From Phytophthora quininea (lineage: Eukaryota > Oomycota > Peronosporomycetes > Peronosporales > Peronosporaceae), in assembly GCA_011947345.1 (NCBI GenBank), contig JAAVTG010000623.1:124001-188000 (forward strand): a stretch of 64,000 bases of DNA, in the 5' to 3' direction. Positions 30,597-43,145 of the stretch are shown here, piece after piece. The position numbers were made by a program, and so were the translations under genes. Position 1 is the stretch's first letter. Every line of letters begins with the position of its first letter. The notes under the pieces were generated by a model that saw only the letters and a program-made list of their open reading frames with translations, searched no databases and was not told the DNA's origin.

Positions 30597-33500
30597 CTAC
30601 AATAGAAATTCGCGTTCTTTTCGGCGTGTACCTCGATGCGTATGTCGCTCCTCGCGGTCACTCGGCAAAACGTCTTGCTCGGTGTAGCGCACGCCCTTTT
30701 CCGTCAGTCGAATGCCTCGTAAGACCTTGTCACCTCTTTGTGTCGGTCGCTCTCTTCGTGGGGTCAGTCGATCTGTGTAGCGTCCGTTCTGATCTGTTAA
30801 ACGAACTCCTCGCTCGGTGGTCCGCTCACCTCGCTGACTTGGCCTTGTACTTCGTTGTGATGGTTGTTCCCCACGTTGACTTGGCCTTGTACTTCGTTGT
30901 GATGGTTGTTCCCCACGTTGACTTGGCCTTGTACTTCGTTGCGATGGTTGTTCCCCACGTTGACTCGGCCTTGTACTTCGTTGTGATGGTTGTTCCCCAC
31001 GTTGACTTGGTCTTGTACTTCGTTGTGATGGTTGTTCGCCTCTGCGGGACGGGCGTTCACTTCTACGGGACGGTCGATCGCCTCGATACGATGGTTGTTC
31101 ACCACGCCTGCTAGTCGGTCGCCCTCGTTCCGAGACATTGATCAGATTCAGGTGCGACTCGGACGGGTGTCGGTACTCCTTTCGAACTGGAGCACGACGC
31201 CTGCTGTTCCCTCTCGGAGGCGATGATGACACCCTCCGAGACAAGATTCGTCCTGAAGACGCCAGATCTTCGATGGCCAAGTCCAAGTTGCGCAGCTCAA
31301 AATGCAGCTGAACTGCTGACGGTCGCTTATCCGGGTCGTAGTCGAGGCATTTTTCAGCCAGGTCGCGGACGCTCGGAGGGCAATCATTGCTCAGCGAAGG
31401 TTTCAACGTTCCTGCGCTCACCAGCACGGCGATGCGGGTGTTGGTGTGCTTTGGTTGGCCTTGCCGATGCGGCTATCTTCGCTCGGAATGCCTTCGAAAT
31501 ACGGTCGTCGACAAGTGTCCAGCTCCGTCATGATCACACCGAACGAGTACACGTCTGCCTTCTCGGAGTACCGTTCGCCACGCAGCACTTCGGGAGCAAT
31601 CCACGCGACTGTACCGATCTCGGCAGTCATCGTCTGGTCCTCGATCAGTTCTCGACTAACGCCAAAGTCCGTCAGTTTTGCTTCCCAGTTCTCACTCAGC
31701 AAAACATTGTTTGTCTTGAGGTCACGGTGGATCATTGGGCTCTCAAACGAGTGCAAGTAGACCATAGCTTCTGCGATATCCAACGCCACGAGTGACTTGC
31801 ACTTGAGTCCTCCTCTTTCAGTATTCATCGATCGGAACCAGCCGTACGTGTCGCGAGCCAGCGGGTCACGGTTCTCACGTTTGTTCTGCTTTTGTAGCAA
31901 CGTAGCAAGGTCTCCGTACGGCATGTACTCAATCACCGCCGACAGATCCATGAGCGACGTGAATGTGAAGCCGATGAACGCTACGATCTTGGGGTGGTCC
32001 AGCGACGCGCACACCCGGATCTCGTCCATGAAGCTGTTGAGCATCCGATAATCGCGAGCGCGATCCGGCAGCAACTGCTTCATCACCACCGTCTTGTTCC
32101 GGAACGAAGCCAAGTAAATGGCCCCGTAGCCGCCTTTGGCAAGCAGCTTCCCACGTACGACCTCTTCTTGCATCAACCGGAAGTGCCGCATCTCGTTGTC
32201 CGTGCGGATATCGTTGTCCAAATGTCTTCCTGAGATCGGAGCGTGGACAGCAGTGGCTCGACGTTTACTTCCTTCAACGGTGTCGAGGGTTTCCGAGTGC
32301 GTCCGGATTGTAGCAGTCCGCATTGACCGTGTATCGCAGTCTCCGCTGGGATCGTTTCCACGGTAGGCGTCAACACGGACAACGGAGTGAAAGCTCTGTG
32401 ATCGGTCGTCCTCCTCTGGGAACTCCTTGAAATTGGTGGTACGGCGATGTCGGAACACGAGATACCCTACAGCGCCTCCGATCAGCATCAGCATCAGTGC
32501 AGCGCCTGAAATCATTGCCACCATCATCCAACTCGCCGAGGCTTGGTCGTTGCTGCCCGTTCGAATGTCGGCAACAGGCAGGGAGCCACTCCCAAGTCCG
32601 TTCTGTGAAGATGAAAGCGCGTATTTGTTGTTGTACACTGCGTCAGGGAGCACGCAGACGGGAACGGACTGGATGGATTCTGACGTAGCTTGGGAGTCCT
32701 GGCACGTGGTGCTGGAGACGGTCAATTGGAACAAACTAAGCTGCATGAGCATCGGCACCGTCGAATTGGCAATCTCGAAAGCGTCAATGGTGCTCCCAGT
32801 AAAGTCGAGTGTGGTCAGCGATCCCGACGAGGGGAACTGCACACCTGATAGCTTTGCCACTTCACAGTCTCGGCACGTGAACATTTGGAGCTGTGCTGGC
32901 ATATCCCATTTGGACAGATCGTGGAGCGCATTCCCGCTAGTATCGAGACCTACCAAGGTGTCGCTGAAGGCGAAGTTGCTGAGACTGACAATCCCGTTCT
33001 TCCTGAGAGATAATGTCGTCACCGAGCCGGGCAATTCTCCACTGTCGATAACGAGGACCGAGTTGCTGTCCAGAACCCTGTCAAAGGTACCAAACAACAA
33101 GGTCAACACCGTGGACAACCCCGTAGCAACGTAATAACGTACAATCGATTGACGCTTCCTGGAATTGCGAGGTCGTCTAAACCGCTGAGTCCATTCGAAG
33201 ACAAGTCTCTGTAAAGCACACACCAAACATTAGCAGCGTACGTCTTCATGCTACATGCACGTATCCTGTTCATACAGTATTTTGACGGTAGCTCCGTTGC
33301 TCTCGTCGATGGTGGTGATGGCGTTCCCCGACAGCACGAGCGTCGTCACATCCGGGAAGCTCAAGACCTCTTGAATCTCCAAATTGCTGGCGTCAAGCGA
33401 CGTGGTTCCATTGCTGGACGTCGAGCTGAGTTTCACCACAGTGCAGTTCGTATAGACCACCTCTGCATTCGATTTATCCTTGCTGCTCTGTCGCAGCGTA

Positions 33501-33625
33501 TTGAGCTTTGGCGGTGCAGTGCACGCATTCGCCTCCACCATCCGAGCCATACTCGAGTTGATCAACACCGCCGTCACGACCCAAAGCACTGTGAGTCCAC
33601 GCTTGCGAAGGCGGGTCCTTCTCAT
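30597..33625 (-). CDS. LRR receptor-like TKL kinase 2 with Arg/Ser repeat tail
   Basis: ATG at 33625 opens MRRTRLRKRGLTVLWVVTAV, a signal anchor. LRR exons follow, spliced around 33.25-33.18 kb and 33.13-33.08 kb (NGLSGLDDLAIPGSVNRL; VTTLSLRKNGIVSLSNFAF). A transmembrane helix (WMMVAMISGAALMLMLIGGA) precedes a complete kinase: AKGGYGAIYLA, VVMKQ, HRDLKTNNVL, LTDFGVSRE, WIAPEVLRGE. One base is missing near 31437, after which the last lobe continues as NTRIAVLVSAGTLKPSL. Unusually, the kinase is followed by about 200 residues rich in Arg, Ser, Gln and Pro with five 14-residue repeats. Neither neighbour has this tail. Confidence 0.8.
30838..31050 (-). repeat. 42-bp tandem repeat, about 5 units
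   Basis: Five near-identical 42-base units (start TTGGCCTTGTACTTCG on the plus strand) encode SQRGEQPSQRSTRP on the minus strand in the tail of receptor kinase 2. The unit length is a multiple of three, so copy-number change keeps the frame. Confidence 0.9.
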
Positions 33626-34632
33626 CGAGAGTCTGCCAAGCGCAGCCGTGGAGGAATTACCCACAGATCAGGCTCGAATAACAAACTGAGCGAGCCTCTC
33701 CTTTGCTCGAAGAGGCTGTCTGCGGCAACACGACCTGCTCCCCATCCGAAAACGCTCTCCTGGGACGAACCCACGTGGATTTGCTCGCTTGTACATCCGC
33801 CACAGCGACCAGCAGAAAAAGTTGCTGAAATGCCTTCAAAACACCCGGCGAGTGCTTGAAATCCATGTCGCGGTCGTTCAACGCGTGAGTTGCTTTCGCT
33901 TCTCGCACTTTGCAGCTTCCTCGGTGTCTACTTTGTTTTGATTCATGAATGTTTTTAAGCGACGAACGGGCTGTTTGTGGGGGTCTAGAGGCATCAGCTG
34001 TTCATCCAAACTTGTTGAACTCGTGCATTATCCACACCGTCGATCGTAGGGGTCGGCTGCAATGCCAACGCGACCGTCACGCCCGGTCCGTAATACAGCT
34101 TCCGCCACGCGAGCAGAGATCACTGCGTTGAACCCTTGCTTCGGCCAGAGAGATCAAGCCACTGAAATGGCCAAACCTCCGCAGTTTCGGACGAAAACTG
34201 GTTTTGGTGCTGTCTCTGTTAGGAAGTTTTGGATCTGCAGGAAAGTTTGAGCATGTTTAATGATCCGCTGCACTGCAGCAGGCGGCACTGCTTGAAGGTA
34301 TCTTCACAACTCTTCCCGGCAGCAAGCTCACTTGTAGCTGTCTGCTCTTGGCGAACCGTTCGGTGAATTGACTGCACTCGTAGTTCACCCCATTCCCCGT
34401 CGTGTATATAGCCGGTATCAAGTTAGAGGAAGCAGTCACGTTGAAGTCGAACGCTCTCAGTCACTAATGCCACGTTGACGGATTCAATTAACTTGAAGCG
34501 ATGCAAGGTTTTCAAGGCAAGACAGGACGAGAAACATTTATCACACATGTATTTCGATTAAATATCTTCGCAACAGGTCAACTGTTGCCTCGCTGATCCT
34601 CTCTCCATCCAGCAATGTCACGGCATTTTTTA
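33626..34632. other. Intergenic between receptor kinases 2 and 3
   Basis: About 1 kb with only short open frames on both strands (for example 33908-33657 and 34439-34257, minus). None carries a signal peptide or domain I recognise. Confidence 0.35.
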
Positions 34633-37140
34633 TCAACATGCAGAGCTGGAGCGTTGGAACGGCCGATGGCCTGAAAGACTCGCGATGCTCGCCTTGGACT
34701 GGGTCCTCGTCATCCGCCTCGCCGAAGCCAGCAGCTCCTCCTCGCCGAGCTCCAGATTCCGCAACTCGTAGTGGATCTGCAATGCCGACGGTCGATCGTC
34801 CGGGTCGAACGATAAACACTTGTCCACTAGCGTCCGAACGCTTCGAGGACAGTCGTCGTGGACGGTGGGTCTCAAGGCGCCAGAACTGACTAGCACTGCG
34901 ATGCGGGTGTTAGAGTGGCTGTTGTTACCGCCGAGGTTTTCCTCGTTCGGAATGCCGTCCGAGTACGGGCGACGGCAAGTGTCCAGCTCTGTTAGAATCA
35001 CACCAAAAGAGTACACGTCGGCCTTCTCCGAGTAGTGCTCGCCACGCAGCACTTCGGGAGCGATCCAAGCAACCGTGCCAATCTCGGCAGTCATGGTTTG
35101 GTCTTCGTCCAATTCACGGCTCACACCAAAGTCCGTGAGTTTCGCCTCCCACGACTCGCTCAGCAGTACGTTCTTCGGCTTGAGGTCTCGGTGGATGATC
35201 GGGCTTTCAAAGGAGTGCAAGTACACGAGAGCTTCTGCAACGTCGAGCGCCATGAGGGACTTACACTTCATCGTGTTACCTTCTCCGACCGAGTGGAACC
35301 AGCTGTAGCCATCCCGAGCGAGCTCGTCGCGAGCTTCACGCTGCAGTTGCTCCAATAGCAACGTGCTGAGGTCTCCACGCGGCATGTACTCCATCACCAT
35401 ATTGACGTCGAGCAGCGAGCTCCACGTTACGCCGATAAAGCGCACGATTTTGGGGTGGTCGAGCGTCGAGCAGATGCGGATCTCGTCCATGAAGCTGCTG
35501 AGCCAACGCTTGTCCCGTGCACGATCGGGTAGCAATTGCTTTGTTACGACCTTCTCGTTCTGGAACGTTGCGAGGTACACGGCTCCGTAGCCGCCCTTGG
35601 CGATCAACTTCCACGAACGACCTCCTCCTGAAGCAGCCTGAACTGCAGGACGTTGTCGTCCGTCCGAATGTCGTTCGAGAGGTACAACGCGTTGGAATCT
35701 CCAAGATAGTTTTCAGGTGTCGAGTCGGTCCGGCCGGTTCGAGACATCCCAGTCGTCAAGTGTCCGTGCATGTAGTTGGTCGCCTTTGACGATGAATTAA
35801 CGCCCGGGTCAAACTCCAAGTGCTCCGCTTGTTTCAATTCTTCGTCCCGGACTTTTTGTTGACGCCGGTAGATCACAAACACGGCGCCTCCGAGTGCACA
35901 AGCCATCATGGCACCTAAGCAGACCATCGCCAGCATCATCCAGTTGCTGAAACCACTTCCCCCACCACCACCACCTGCGCCCCCTTCCGGATTGGCGTTA
36001 CTTTGGCCAGCATCTGACCCAACGCTACCTGCAAAATACTTTTCGTTGAAGAACTCGTCCGACAGAACGCAGAGGTTCATCGACCGGACGATCGTCGGCT
36101 TGGCATGGCCATCGTTGCTGCAGTTTCCGCCCACGGTGGTGACGGTGAGGTCGTCCAGTGTCTCGAGAATCGTCACACTCGAATTGGAGACCTCGAAGGA
36201 TTCCACGGTGCTGTCAGTGAGATCGAGCGTCGCTAGTGACAAGCTCGACGGGAAGATCACGCCACCGATCACGTTAATATCGCAGTTCTGACACCTGAAT
36301 GACTGAAGGTTCGCTGGCATGGCCCAGCTCGATAACGTGGGGATGGCGTTGTTGCTCAGGTCGATGTAAATCATGTCGTCGCCCAGGCTGAACGTTTGAA
36401 TGGACGTGAAGCTGTTGTTGCGGAGAGAGATCGACGTCACGGTATTTGGCATCTCGCCGTCGCTCACACCTGAGATTTTGTTGTTATCCAAGTTCCTGTA
36501 AAAAGAGCTCGTTAGATACAAGACAACCGTATCAATAGCATCAACTGCAGACTCACAAGGTGGTGACGCTGCTGGGGATTGACACATTCGTCAAGTCCTG
36601 AATATTGTTCGACGATAAATCCCTGTCCGCAAAACATTGTTAGTCGTGAATGACCGTCCCCTAGCAAAGTACGTATAGCATACAATGTGGTGATGGTGTT
36701 GCCGCCAGATTCCTCAATGGCCACAATGGTGTTCCCCGACAGATCCCTGACATCATAACATTTACGTTAGTGTCCAATATCTCCCGGCGTTCATACCAAA
36801 TGCAATCTTACAGTGATTTGACTTGAGGAAAACTCTGGACGACCTCAACGCCCAGTCCCGACGCGTTCATGGATTTCGTTCCGTCGCTCTGTGTCGTCGG
36901 ATGCACCGTTAAAATCGCGCAGTTCTTGTAGATCACATACGCTCTGCTGGTGGACGACGCGCTCTGCGTGAAGGCCACTTGTGTAGGTTTACTGTTCAAA
37001 CACTCCTCCCGCTGCGACTTGAGCGCCGATAAACTGGCCGCCGAACCACTTCCACTGCCGGAATTTGTGGTCGACGAAGCGGCCAACGCCGTCGCCGCTT
37101 GCATGGCGACAATCGACAGCAGTCCGAGCCATCTGCCCAT
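34633..37140 (-). CDS. LRR receptor-like TKL kinase 3
   Basis: ATG 37140 opens the signal peptide MGRWLGLLSIVAMQAATALA. Small LRR exons lie near 36.75 and 36.65-36.5 kb. A longer exon (36.5-35.6 kb) has repeats such as MPNTVTSISLRNNSFTSIQT, and a Gly-rich stalk precedes the transmembrane helix WMMLAMVCLGAMMACALGGA. The kinase has AKGGYGAVYLA, VVTKQL, HRDLKPKNVL, LTDFGVSRE and WIAPEVLRGEHYSEKADVYS. One A is missing in an A-run at 35609-35610, between EEVVRG and KLIAKGGYG. It is very close to receptor kinase 2 in the kinase domain but ends soon after it, without a repeat tail. Confidence 0.85.
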
Positions 37141-37971
37141 GGTTGAAAGTCTGTTCCTGAATTGACACCCGCCTCGAAATTCCCTGTCCTGAATCCTGAT
37201 TGTATGTGCCCCAAGCTCTCCTTGTTACAGCGCCGAGCTAGGCGACTCGAGCCCTTCTCGGTGCAAATGGCGGAAGAAAGAGTGGGGCCGCAGGGCGAGT
37301 GGGGCCGACTTGGCGAGGACAGTCGCTCCGACAGCTGCGATTGGGACGCGCTCCGACCGTGCAGAACCAGGAGCCTCACCATCCGAAGCGGCCTCCACCG
37401 ACGTTTATGTCGACCAACTTCCCGGCTGCAAAGCCTCCAGCGAGCATTTCACCACGAGCTACGAGTAAAGCGCAGCGAAGCTTTGGGCGGCACGTTACGT
37501 GGGTGCGATCAGCAGTGCACAAGCTCCGATCACGACTTGATGGGCCGGCTTCCTCGCTCCTTTACTTGCAGCAATAATTGATGTCAAGTAGAAGGTCGGC
37601 GGTCGAGAAGTTCTGGGGCGCAGGAGCTCTGCGGCTGCATGGAGATTCTTTGGCGGAACACGACGACGCTTGTAGCTGGAACAGCAAGCTGTGGGCAGGA
37701 ATTGTTATACTTGGTGTTGATACTCTTCAACAGCCGAATATTCCTTAGCGTCGCATTCCGTATCACATGGCCAGGAGCCACGCTCATGTGGGTGAAGAAA
37801 CCTGACGAGCGCAGGATCCGACAGGAGCCGCGGGTGTTTCACAAGGCAACGGATTCACGGTACATGCACGAACGGCGCCAGACAGCAGAGCCCGCGTCCG
37901 ACAGAAAATGTATCCATCATCAATATAATAACCTCTTCTGATCATAAAATATTCCATAAAACGTTTTGTTG
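37141..37971. other. Head-to-head intergenic region
   Basis: Lies between the starts of receptor kinase 3 (minus) and the sugar transporter (plus). Open frames such as 37162-37581 and 37639-37941 show no motif. It probably holds two divergent promoters. Confidence 0.35.
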
Positions 37972-39101
37972 ATGCCGAAAAGGTACCCATCGGACTCCCC
38001 CAGGCTCAAGGTGATCACAATCCAAACTCTCTTGTTACTGTACGCCGCGATGCCGTCTCCGCTGGGGCTCGAGACCAAGACGCAGCGCGGCATCTTCGTC
38101 ACGTACATGTCGCTCTGGGTGAGCTACGGGCTGCTGAACGAGCTGGCCAAGCGCGAGGGCGTGCGCTTCAACTCTGCGTGCGCCGTGGTGCTCCAGTCCG
38201 TGCTCAAGCTGCTGCTGGCCTCCTACATGTTCCTGAGCGCGGACGCCGGCGGGAACTTGTCCGTCGGGAACAAGTTACAGGTCATGCTGCGTCAAGTACA
38301 GGAACACCGTAACTTATTGCTACTTTACTTCATTCCGTCGGGGCTGTACGTCGTCTACGACGTGCTGTCCTACGTGAATCTCCGTGCGTTCGATGCCGCC
38401 ACGTACTTCTTGTTGTTACAGTTCCGCCTCGTGGTGACGGGGTGTTACATCAGATGATGTTCAGCAAGAAGCTCAACAGGAACCAGTGGGTGTCGCTCGG
38501 GGTGACCACGGTGGGGTGCGCCATTAAGACGTTGGGACAGACGGATCCGACGGCCACGGCCAAGAGCAACGGCCCCACGATGCTCGCCTACGGACTTTTG
38601 ATGGTGCAGATGCTCAGCAGCACCTTTGCAGGCGTATACAACGAAGTCTTGCTCAAGAAACAAGCGTCGATCCCAATAAACCTGCAGAATGTCTTCATGT
38701 ACGCAGACTCGATCGTCTGCACGTTGGGGATGCTGGCCTTGGGTCTTACGGGTCAGACGGCCGAGGAGGCCTTGACGGTGGCGAACTTCCAAGTGCTGTT
38801 CTCGCCGTACGTGCTGCCGATGGTGCTGATCATGTCGGTGATTGGCGTGGTGACGAGTTTGTTCCTTAAGAACCTGGACTCGATCCGGAAGGCCATCGCC
38901 AGTGCGCTTGAGCTCGTGTTCTTACCGCTGCTCAGCTCGGTGTTCTTTGGACAACCCATCACGCTTTACACGGTCGCTGCTGTGTGCTGCGTTGGCTTCG
39001 GAGTTTACATTTACTCGCTGCCGGTGGAGAGTTCGCCTTCGAAAAGTCTTCCTATGTATACTCAAGTGGCGACGGGCGATAAAGGCGAAGACGACGATTA
39101 A
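37972..39101 (+). CDS. Nucleotide-sugar transporter (SLC35A-like), one frameshift
   Basis: Starts at ATG 37972 (MPKRYPSDSPRLKVITIQTL). About ten hydrophobic segments and family motifs are present: YVVYDVLSYVNLRAFDAATY, QFRLVVTG, FSKKLNRNQWVSLGVTTVGC, FAGVYNEVLLKKQASIPINL, QNVFMYADS, and FLKNLDSIRKAIASALELVF. This is the UDP-sugar/CMP-sugar antiporter family of the Golgi or ER. The exact sugar is not readable. The frame breaks at G38439-38442; one more G joins TG to VLHQMMFSKKL, so the gene is probably intact and about 375 residues. Confidence 0.85.
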
Positions 39102-39244
39102 GAGGCGGCCCGAATTGCTGGCTGGGTGACTAGCTAGCCTGCTTAGAGTTTTACCAACGTTTCTTTTCTTACGAATGATACAATACACGTAACTTTGATT
39201 GCCGTACACTATCTACGAGTTTACTTAGCACGTGACATCGCCAT

Positions 39245-41433
39245 TCATCGGAGATGATGCATGGCGACGGAGTGGCGGCGTCTACGAAACGATGGATGGC
39301 CTTGTTCACCTTCTTCTGCATCTTCAGGACGGCGCAGTTTTTGGAATTGCGGCTGGTGTTGGATTTTGAATGCAGCTGTTGACTTGTATGGAGACTCCGG
39401 ATTAAACTGTCCGCCTCGAGGACTCCACACACGCGATCCTGCGAAGGTCGCGGAGTCGCTTCGAGGTTGATTGTCGATGGGACTCGGTTTATCCATTTTG
39501 CTTTGAGTTATGGGACCTCGTCGACAAGGAGATTCAGGGAGGATACCTCCTGCAGTAGCACTGGACGACGAAGCCGTTGACACGGGTGGGGAAGAAGACC
39601 CATATACACTCTTACCCTCACGATTCTGGTCGAACAGCAATGTAGTATCGTCACGTGAGCGGCGTAAGAACTCGGCTGAACCATACAGATCCGGTGCAGT
39701 GTAAGATCTGACGGCGACGTCTTCGTCATCCTCGTACCCTGAAAACTCGCCCAAGTCAGCAGAACCACCGGATGAAAGCTGTAAAAATTGTCGACAGTAG
39801 AATGGCGTTAGTAGTGTACTACAATAGTGATACAACAATGTGGCCGTACCGATAGCAAACGTGTGACGCGGCGATGGCAAGTAATCACAGTAGTCGCACT
39901 GGAGCTGACGCTGTCATCCGACGTCCGCAACTCGTCGCGTTTGGCTTGACTGCTTCCTTTGCCCATTTTCGGACTCAACGTGAGGTCGTTTTTCCGACGC
40001 TCTGACCGTTCCTCGAAGGTATTCACGCGTGATCGAGAAGCTCGGATGGCAGCCGTAAGACGTGGGCTAGGCTGGATCGTACGCTCCTTTAAACCAAGCG
40101 ATATCGTTCGCTGTAGCACAGGGGTTTGTCTCGGAAAGAATGCCAATTCGGCAGCATCAATATTTGCTGCAGAGTTCTTCTTCTCTTCGGATCCTTTAAT
40201 AGGAGAGAGCGGTGGAGTTGACGTGGGTGACTCCGAGAGAGACCCGCAGCTGTTACTAGAGGCTGGCATTTGGAGCCGTCGCATCCATTCCTCTTGCTGC
40301 TGCTTGAGCAGTTGCTCCTCCTCGAATTTGTGCTGTAAAATCGTCTGCAGCGACTCTTGCTGCCTTTTAATATCTCTCTGCGCCACAGGGGATTGTGGCG
40401 GCTGGAATTCCAGGACTTTTGGGATGATTCGAGGCACTTCAGGCTTCCCAACGCTTGCTGGGGCAGCGGCAGCCATCTTCTTAGACACTTGAATTCGAAG
40501 ATCATCGCGTCGTGCGGTTGGTCGTGCGCCAGCACTAAATGGAGCTGATGGAGCCTGTTGCTGACCAAGTCCTTGATTTGGCATAGTCGCTGGTGGTTGC
40601 TGGAAAAGATTGTGACGCTGTCGAGCAGCCACCGCAGTCGGTGATGCTACTGGCGAGCTCGTATACTCTAACGGCGGCGGTCTTGCAACCTTCTCTATCG
40701 ACTCTCCATCAATATTTTGTCGTGGTGGCGTTTCTCCTGAACGAACCTCGTACGAGGTCTGTGGAACGCTGAATGAGGCTGTGCCTGCTGCTCCATGGGC
40801 GGAGACGGCGATCGTTGCGCTGCAAATGTCGTCGACGCAATCGAGTTCCTTTTCCTTCTCCAAGTAGCTCCTGGAATGGGAGACGCTGTGTATTCTGGCG
40901 GAGTAGTCATCGATGATGCGAAAGATCCTAATCCGAGTCCCGAGGTCTCGATCCTGGGCAGTCTCTGCTTGGCTTGTTGGGGGCTTGCCACAGCCCACGG
41001 TGTCGACGCTCGTCGTCTTGCCACTCTCTGTTTCTCTTGTTTCATATTTTTAAGTGGAGCTACTGGCTCCGTTTCTTCTTGGGGTTCTTGAGACTCTTTT
41101 GTTATCTGCAAACACAGCTCGATCTCGGTATCTCCAAGTTGTAAAGTGTCGCCATTGTGCACCACCGCCGCGTCGTTGTGCACCAACTTGCCGTTGACTT
41201 TGGAGCCGTCATTGCTGTGGTCGCTGTAAACCCACACGCCTATAAAGGGGTGCGTTCTAAAGTACCATGACTCGAGTCTACAAGGGGTCACTAACACATC
41301 CGAAAGCTGCGAGGGACAAGGCCCCCAACGAGATGCCGTCGCTCGACGGCTCCAGCGCTTCAGTGACGGTCTCCTGCTCGTTGTTGTTGGAGGACGTTGG
41401 GCAGCGCACACGCAGGACGATGGAGGACAGCAT
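39245..41433 (-). CDS. FHA-domain protein with proline/serine-rich tail
   Basis: Starts at ATG 41433 (MLSSIVLRVRCPTSSNNNEQ). An FHA phosphothreonine-binding domain follows: SDVLVTPCRLESWYF, GVWVYSDHSNDGSKVNGKLV, then GDTLQLGDTEIELCLQI. The long remainder is disordered-looking with coiled segments (QRDIKRQQESLQTILQHKFE, EEQLLKQQQEEWMRRLQ) and SP/TP-type sites. A final exon after an intron near 39.87-39.79 kb reads LSSGGSADLGEFSGYEDDED and ends at 39245. Frame changes near 41.33 and 40.77 kb are apparent indels. Total about 680 residues. Role unknown; FHA proteins typically bind phosphorylated partners in signalling. Confidence 0.65.
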
Positions 41434-41654
41434 GGCCACGCGGACGGTCGGAAATGGCCGCAGTTGAAGCAACCGCCGACTGCTCGCCGCGACCTTTCAG
41501 ACCTGGTCGAGAGGGCACAGAGGAAGGCTGAAGTGACCAGCCAATCAGATGCCAGGAAGAAAGTATCTTGATTGGTTGACTCAGAGTTGGAAGGGTGAAA
41601 GCTGGAGGACGGGAACGACGCAACAGAAACAGACTTTGTTGTTGTTGTTAATAG

Positions 41655-42479
41655 CTATGAGCCCTCACAGATACTGAAAATAGTCTGCATGCCATATTGC
41701 TGCATCCAACTTCCAGTTGTGTGCAGCTTTGGCAGGGCGACGCCCCACACGTACTGCGGAATGTCCTCAAGACGCTCCTTCACTTCACGGCGCTTCTTCG
41801 TCTTGTCGTGATCATTAAGAATTCTGTCCGTATAATCAACGGATATCCCCTTTATCAATCGCAGTTGTTCAGACGCCTTCGCCTCCCTCACATATTTCCG
41901 AAGATCAGCGATGGTGGAAACGCCAGCTTCCTTCATCAACTTGTCCACCCTTTTGTTTTTGATACCTTTCAGTGTGGTCGCAAGATCTTCATCATTGGCT
42001 ACGTCAAGTTTAATCTCTTGGCGTTCAAAGCCGGTAGCGATATCTTTTGGAAGCGCAAAGACTAACGCAACTGCGTTGAGTCTTTCTTGATCACTTCCAA
42101 CCAGCCCAACCGATCCAGAATGTGCAAAAGACATTCACCACTCACCGGACGAGAATGAGCCACCATCATCTGAAACAACCACTCTTTGGGGTTGCTTGAA
42201 GTCTTTTCGTAATACAGGGAGTCGATTGACACGAAGTTTCTCGCCCTTGGAACGTAGTATGGGCCACCATTGGACAACATTTCCACCGAGAACTTACTGT
42301 CGAAAAAAACAGTAGCTTTCCTCGTGCTGGCTCGGCGTGGGCTGTAATTGGAATACCTTGCTGTCGCTGGTATCATCAACATTACGCGCTTGCAAGGTGG
42401 CCCCGGATGTCAACATATCGTGCACCTTGGCTTCAAACAGAAGGTCCCGAAATAGAGCTGCAATGTTGCTGCCCTCCAA
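41655..42479 (-). pseudogene. RHS/Crinkler-like C-terminal region (broken)
   Basis: Three minus-strand frames in sequence: IAALFRDLLFEAKVHDMLTS (42479-42294), YVPRARNFVSIDSLYYE and KEWLFQMMVAHSRPVSGECL (42382-42062), and LNAVALVFALPKDIATGFER through KKRREVKERLEDIPQYVWGV to the stop at 41655. This order is typical of the C-terminal part of oomycete RHS/Crinkler NTPases. The P-loop half is missing upstream. It shares its tail with the scrap at 22552-22661. Each frame overlaps the next, consistent with point indels. Confidence 0.6.
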
Positions 42480-42489
42480 GCATTGAATA

Positions 42490-43107
42490 ATAGTATCCTT
42501 TGTGAACTCAAGAGCTCGGCCCAGCGCTCCAGCAGCGATCGCTAGTCATCGTGATCGTGTAATGCGACCGATTATCCTCATTCGGCACGTAATGGCAGTA
42601 CGGAGCTGCAGCTTGAGTTGTTCAGGCGATGGTAAGTTTTCCAGGCTACTAGAAATCTTTCGTTAGATGTCAAGCATAAACGGCTATGGTATGCAGACAT
42701 GGCTTAATAGTTTATCTTTCGATCAGTCACCTTAATACCATTCTTCTTCGACTGTGGCATACCATTCCGTCCTTTGTACAACCGTCTTGTGCAAGTCATG
42801 CAGTTGATCTTTGATTTCCATTCCAGTCAAAACCTACATATTTACTTTCCTGTTCTCTTCAACTCTGCACGGGTCAGCCGCCCTAGAACAAATCTTCGTG
42901 CTCACCAAAAGAGTACCGGCGTGAACAAGGGCCTACGCAATCTCACATTATCTGTGCTATCGTACGGTGTCATTCTGGGCAAGTGAGTCGTAATTCACGT
43001 TAGAGACGGAGGTTGCAATGCTCACACTTTAAACATTTTTGAAAAATGTTTATGGATGAAAACGATTACGGTGAGATCCGCATCAATTCCAGCGGTTGGT
43101 GTTCCCA
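42490..43107. other. Intergenic, no gene recognised
   Basis: A 70-codon plus-strand open frame at 42774-42986 has no ATG at its start and no motif. Nothing else stands out before the initiator-like element at 43108. Confidence 0.35.
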
Positions 43108-43122
43108 GCCATTTTTGCTTTT
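43108..43122 (+). promoter_or_regulatory. Initiator-like element of secreted-peptide gene
   Basis: GCCATTTTTGCTTTT lies 24 bases before the ATG at 43146. It resembles the oomycete initiator consensus (roughly GCTCATTYYNCAWTTT). It supports 43146 rather than the earlier in-frame ATG at 43056 as the true start. Confidence 0.4.
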
Positions 43123-43145
43123 GTCTAGTGAGCAACCACATCTCC

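Noticed and set aside
30838..31050. Regular repeats that might suggest a CRISPR array
   Set aside because: Units are contiguous with no unique spacers, and they encode protein repeats in frame.
42774..42986. 70-codon plus-strand open frame
   Set aside because: No ATG at its start, no motif, and no initiator upstream.
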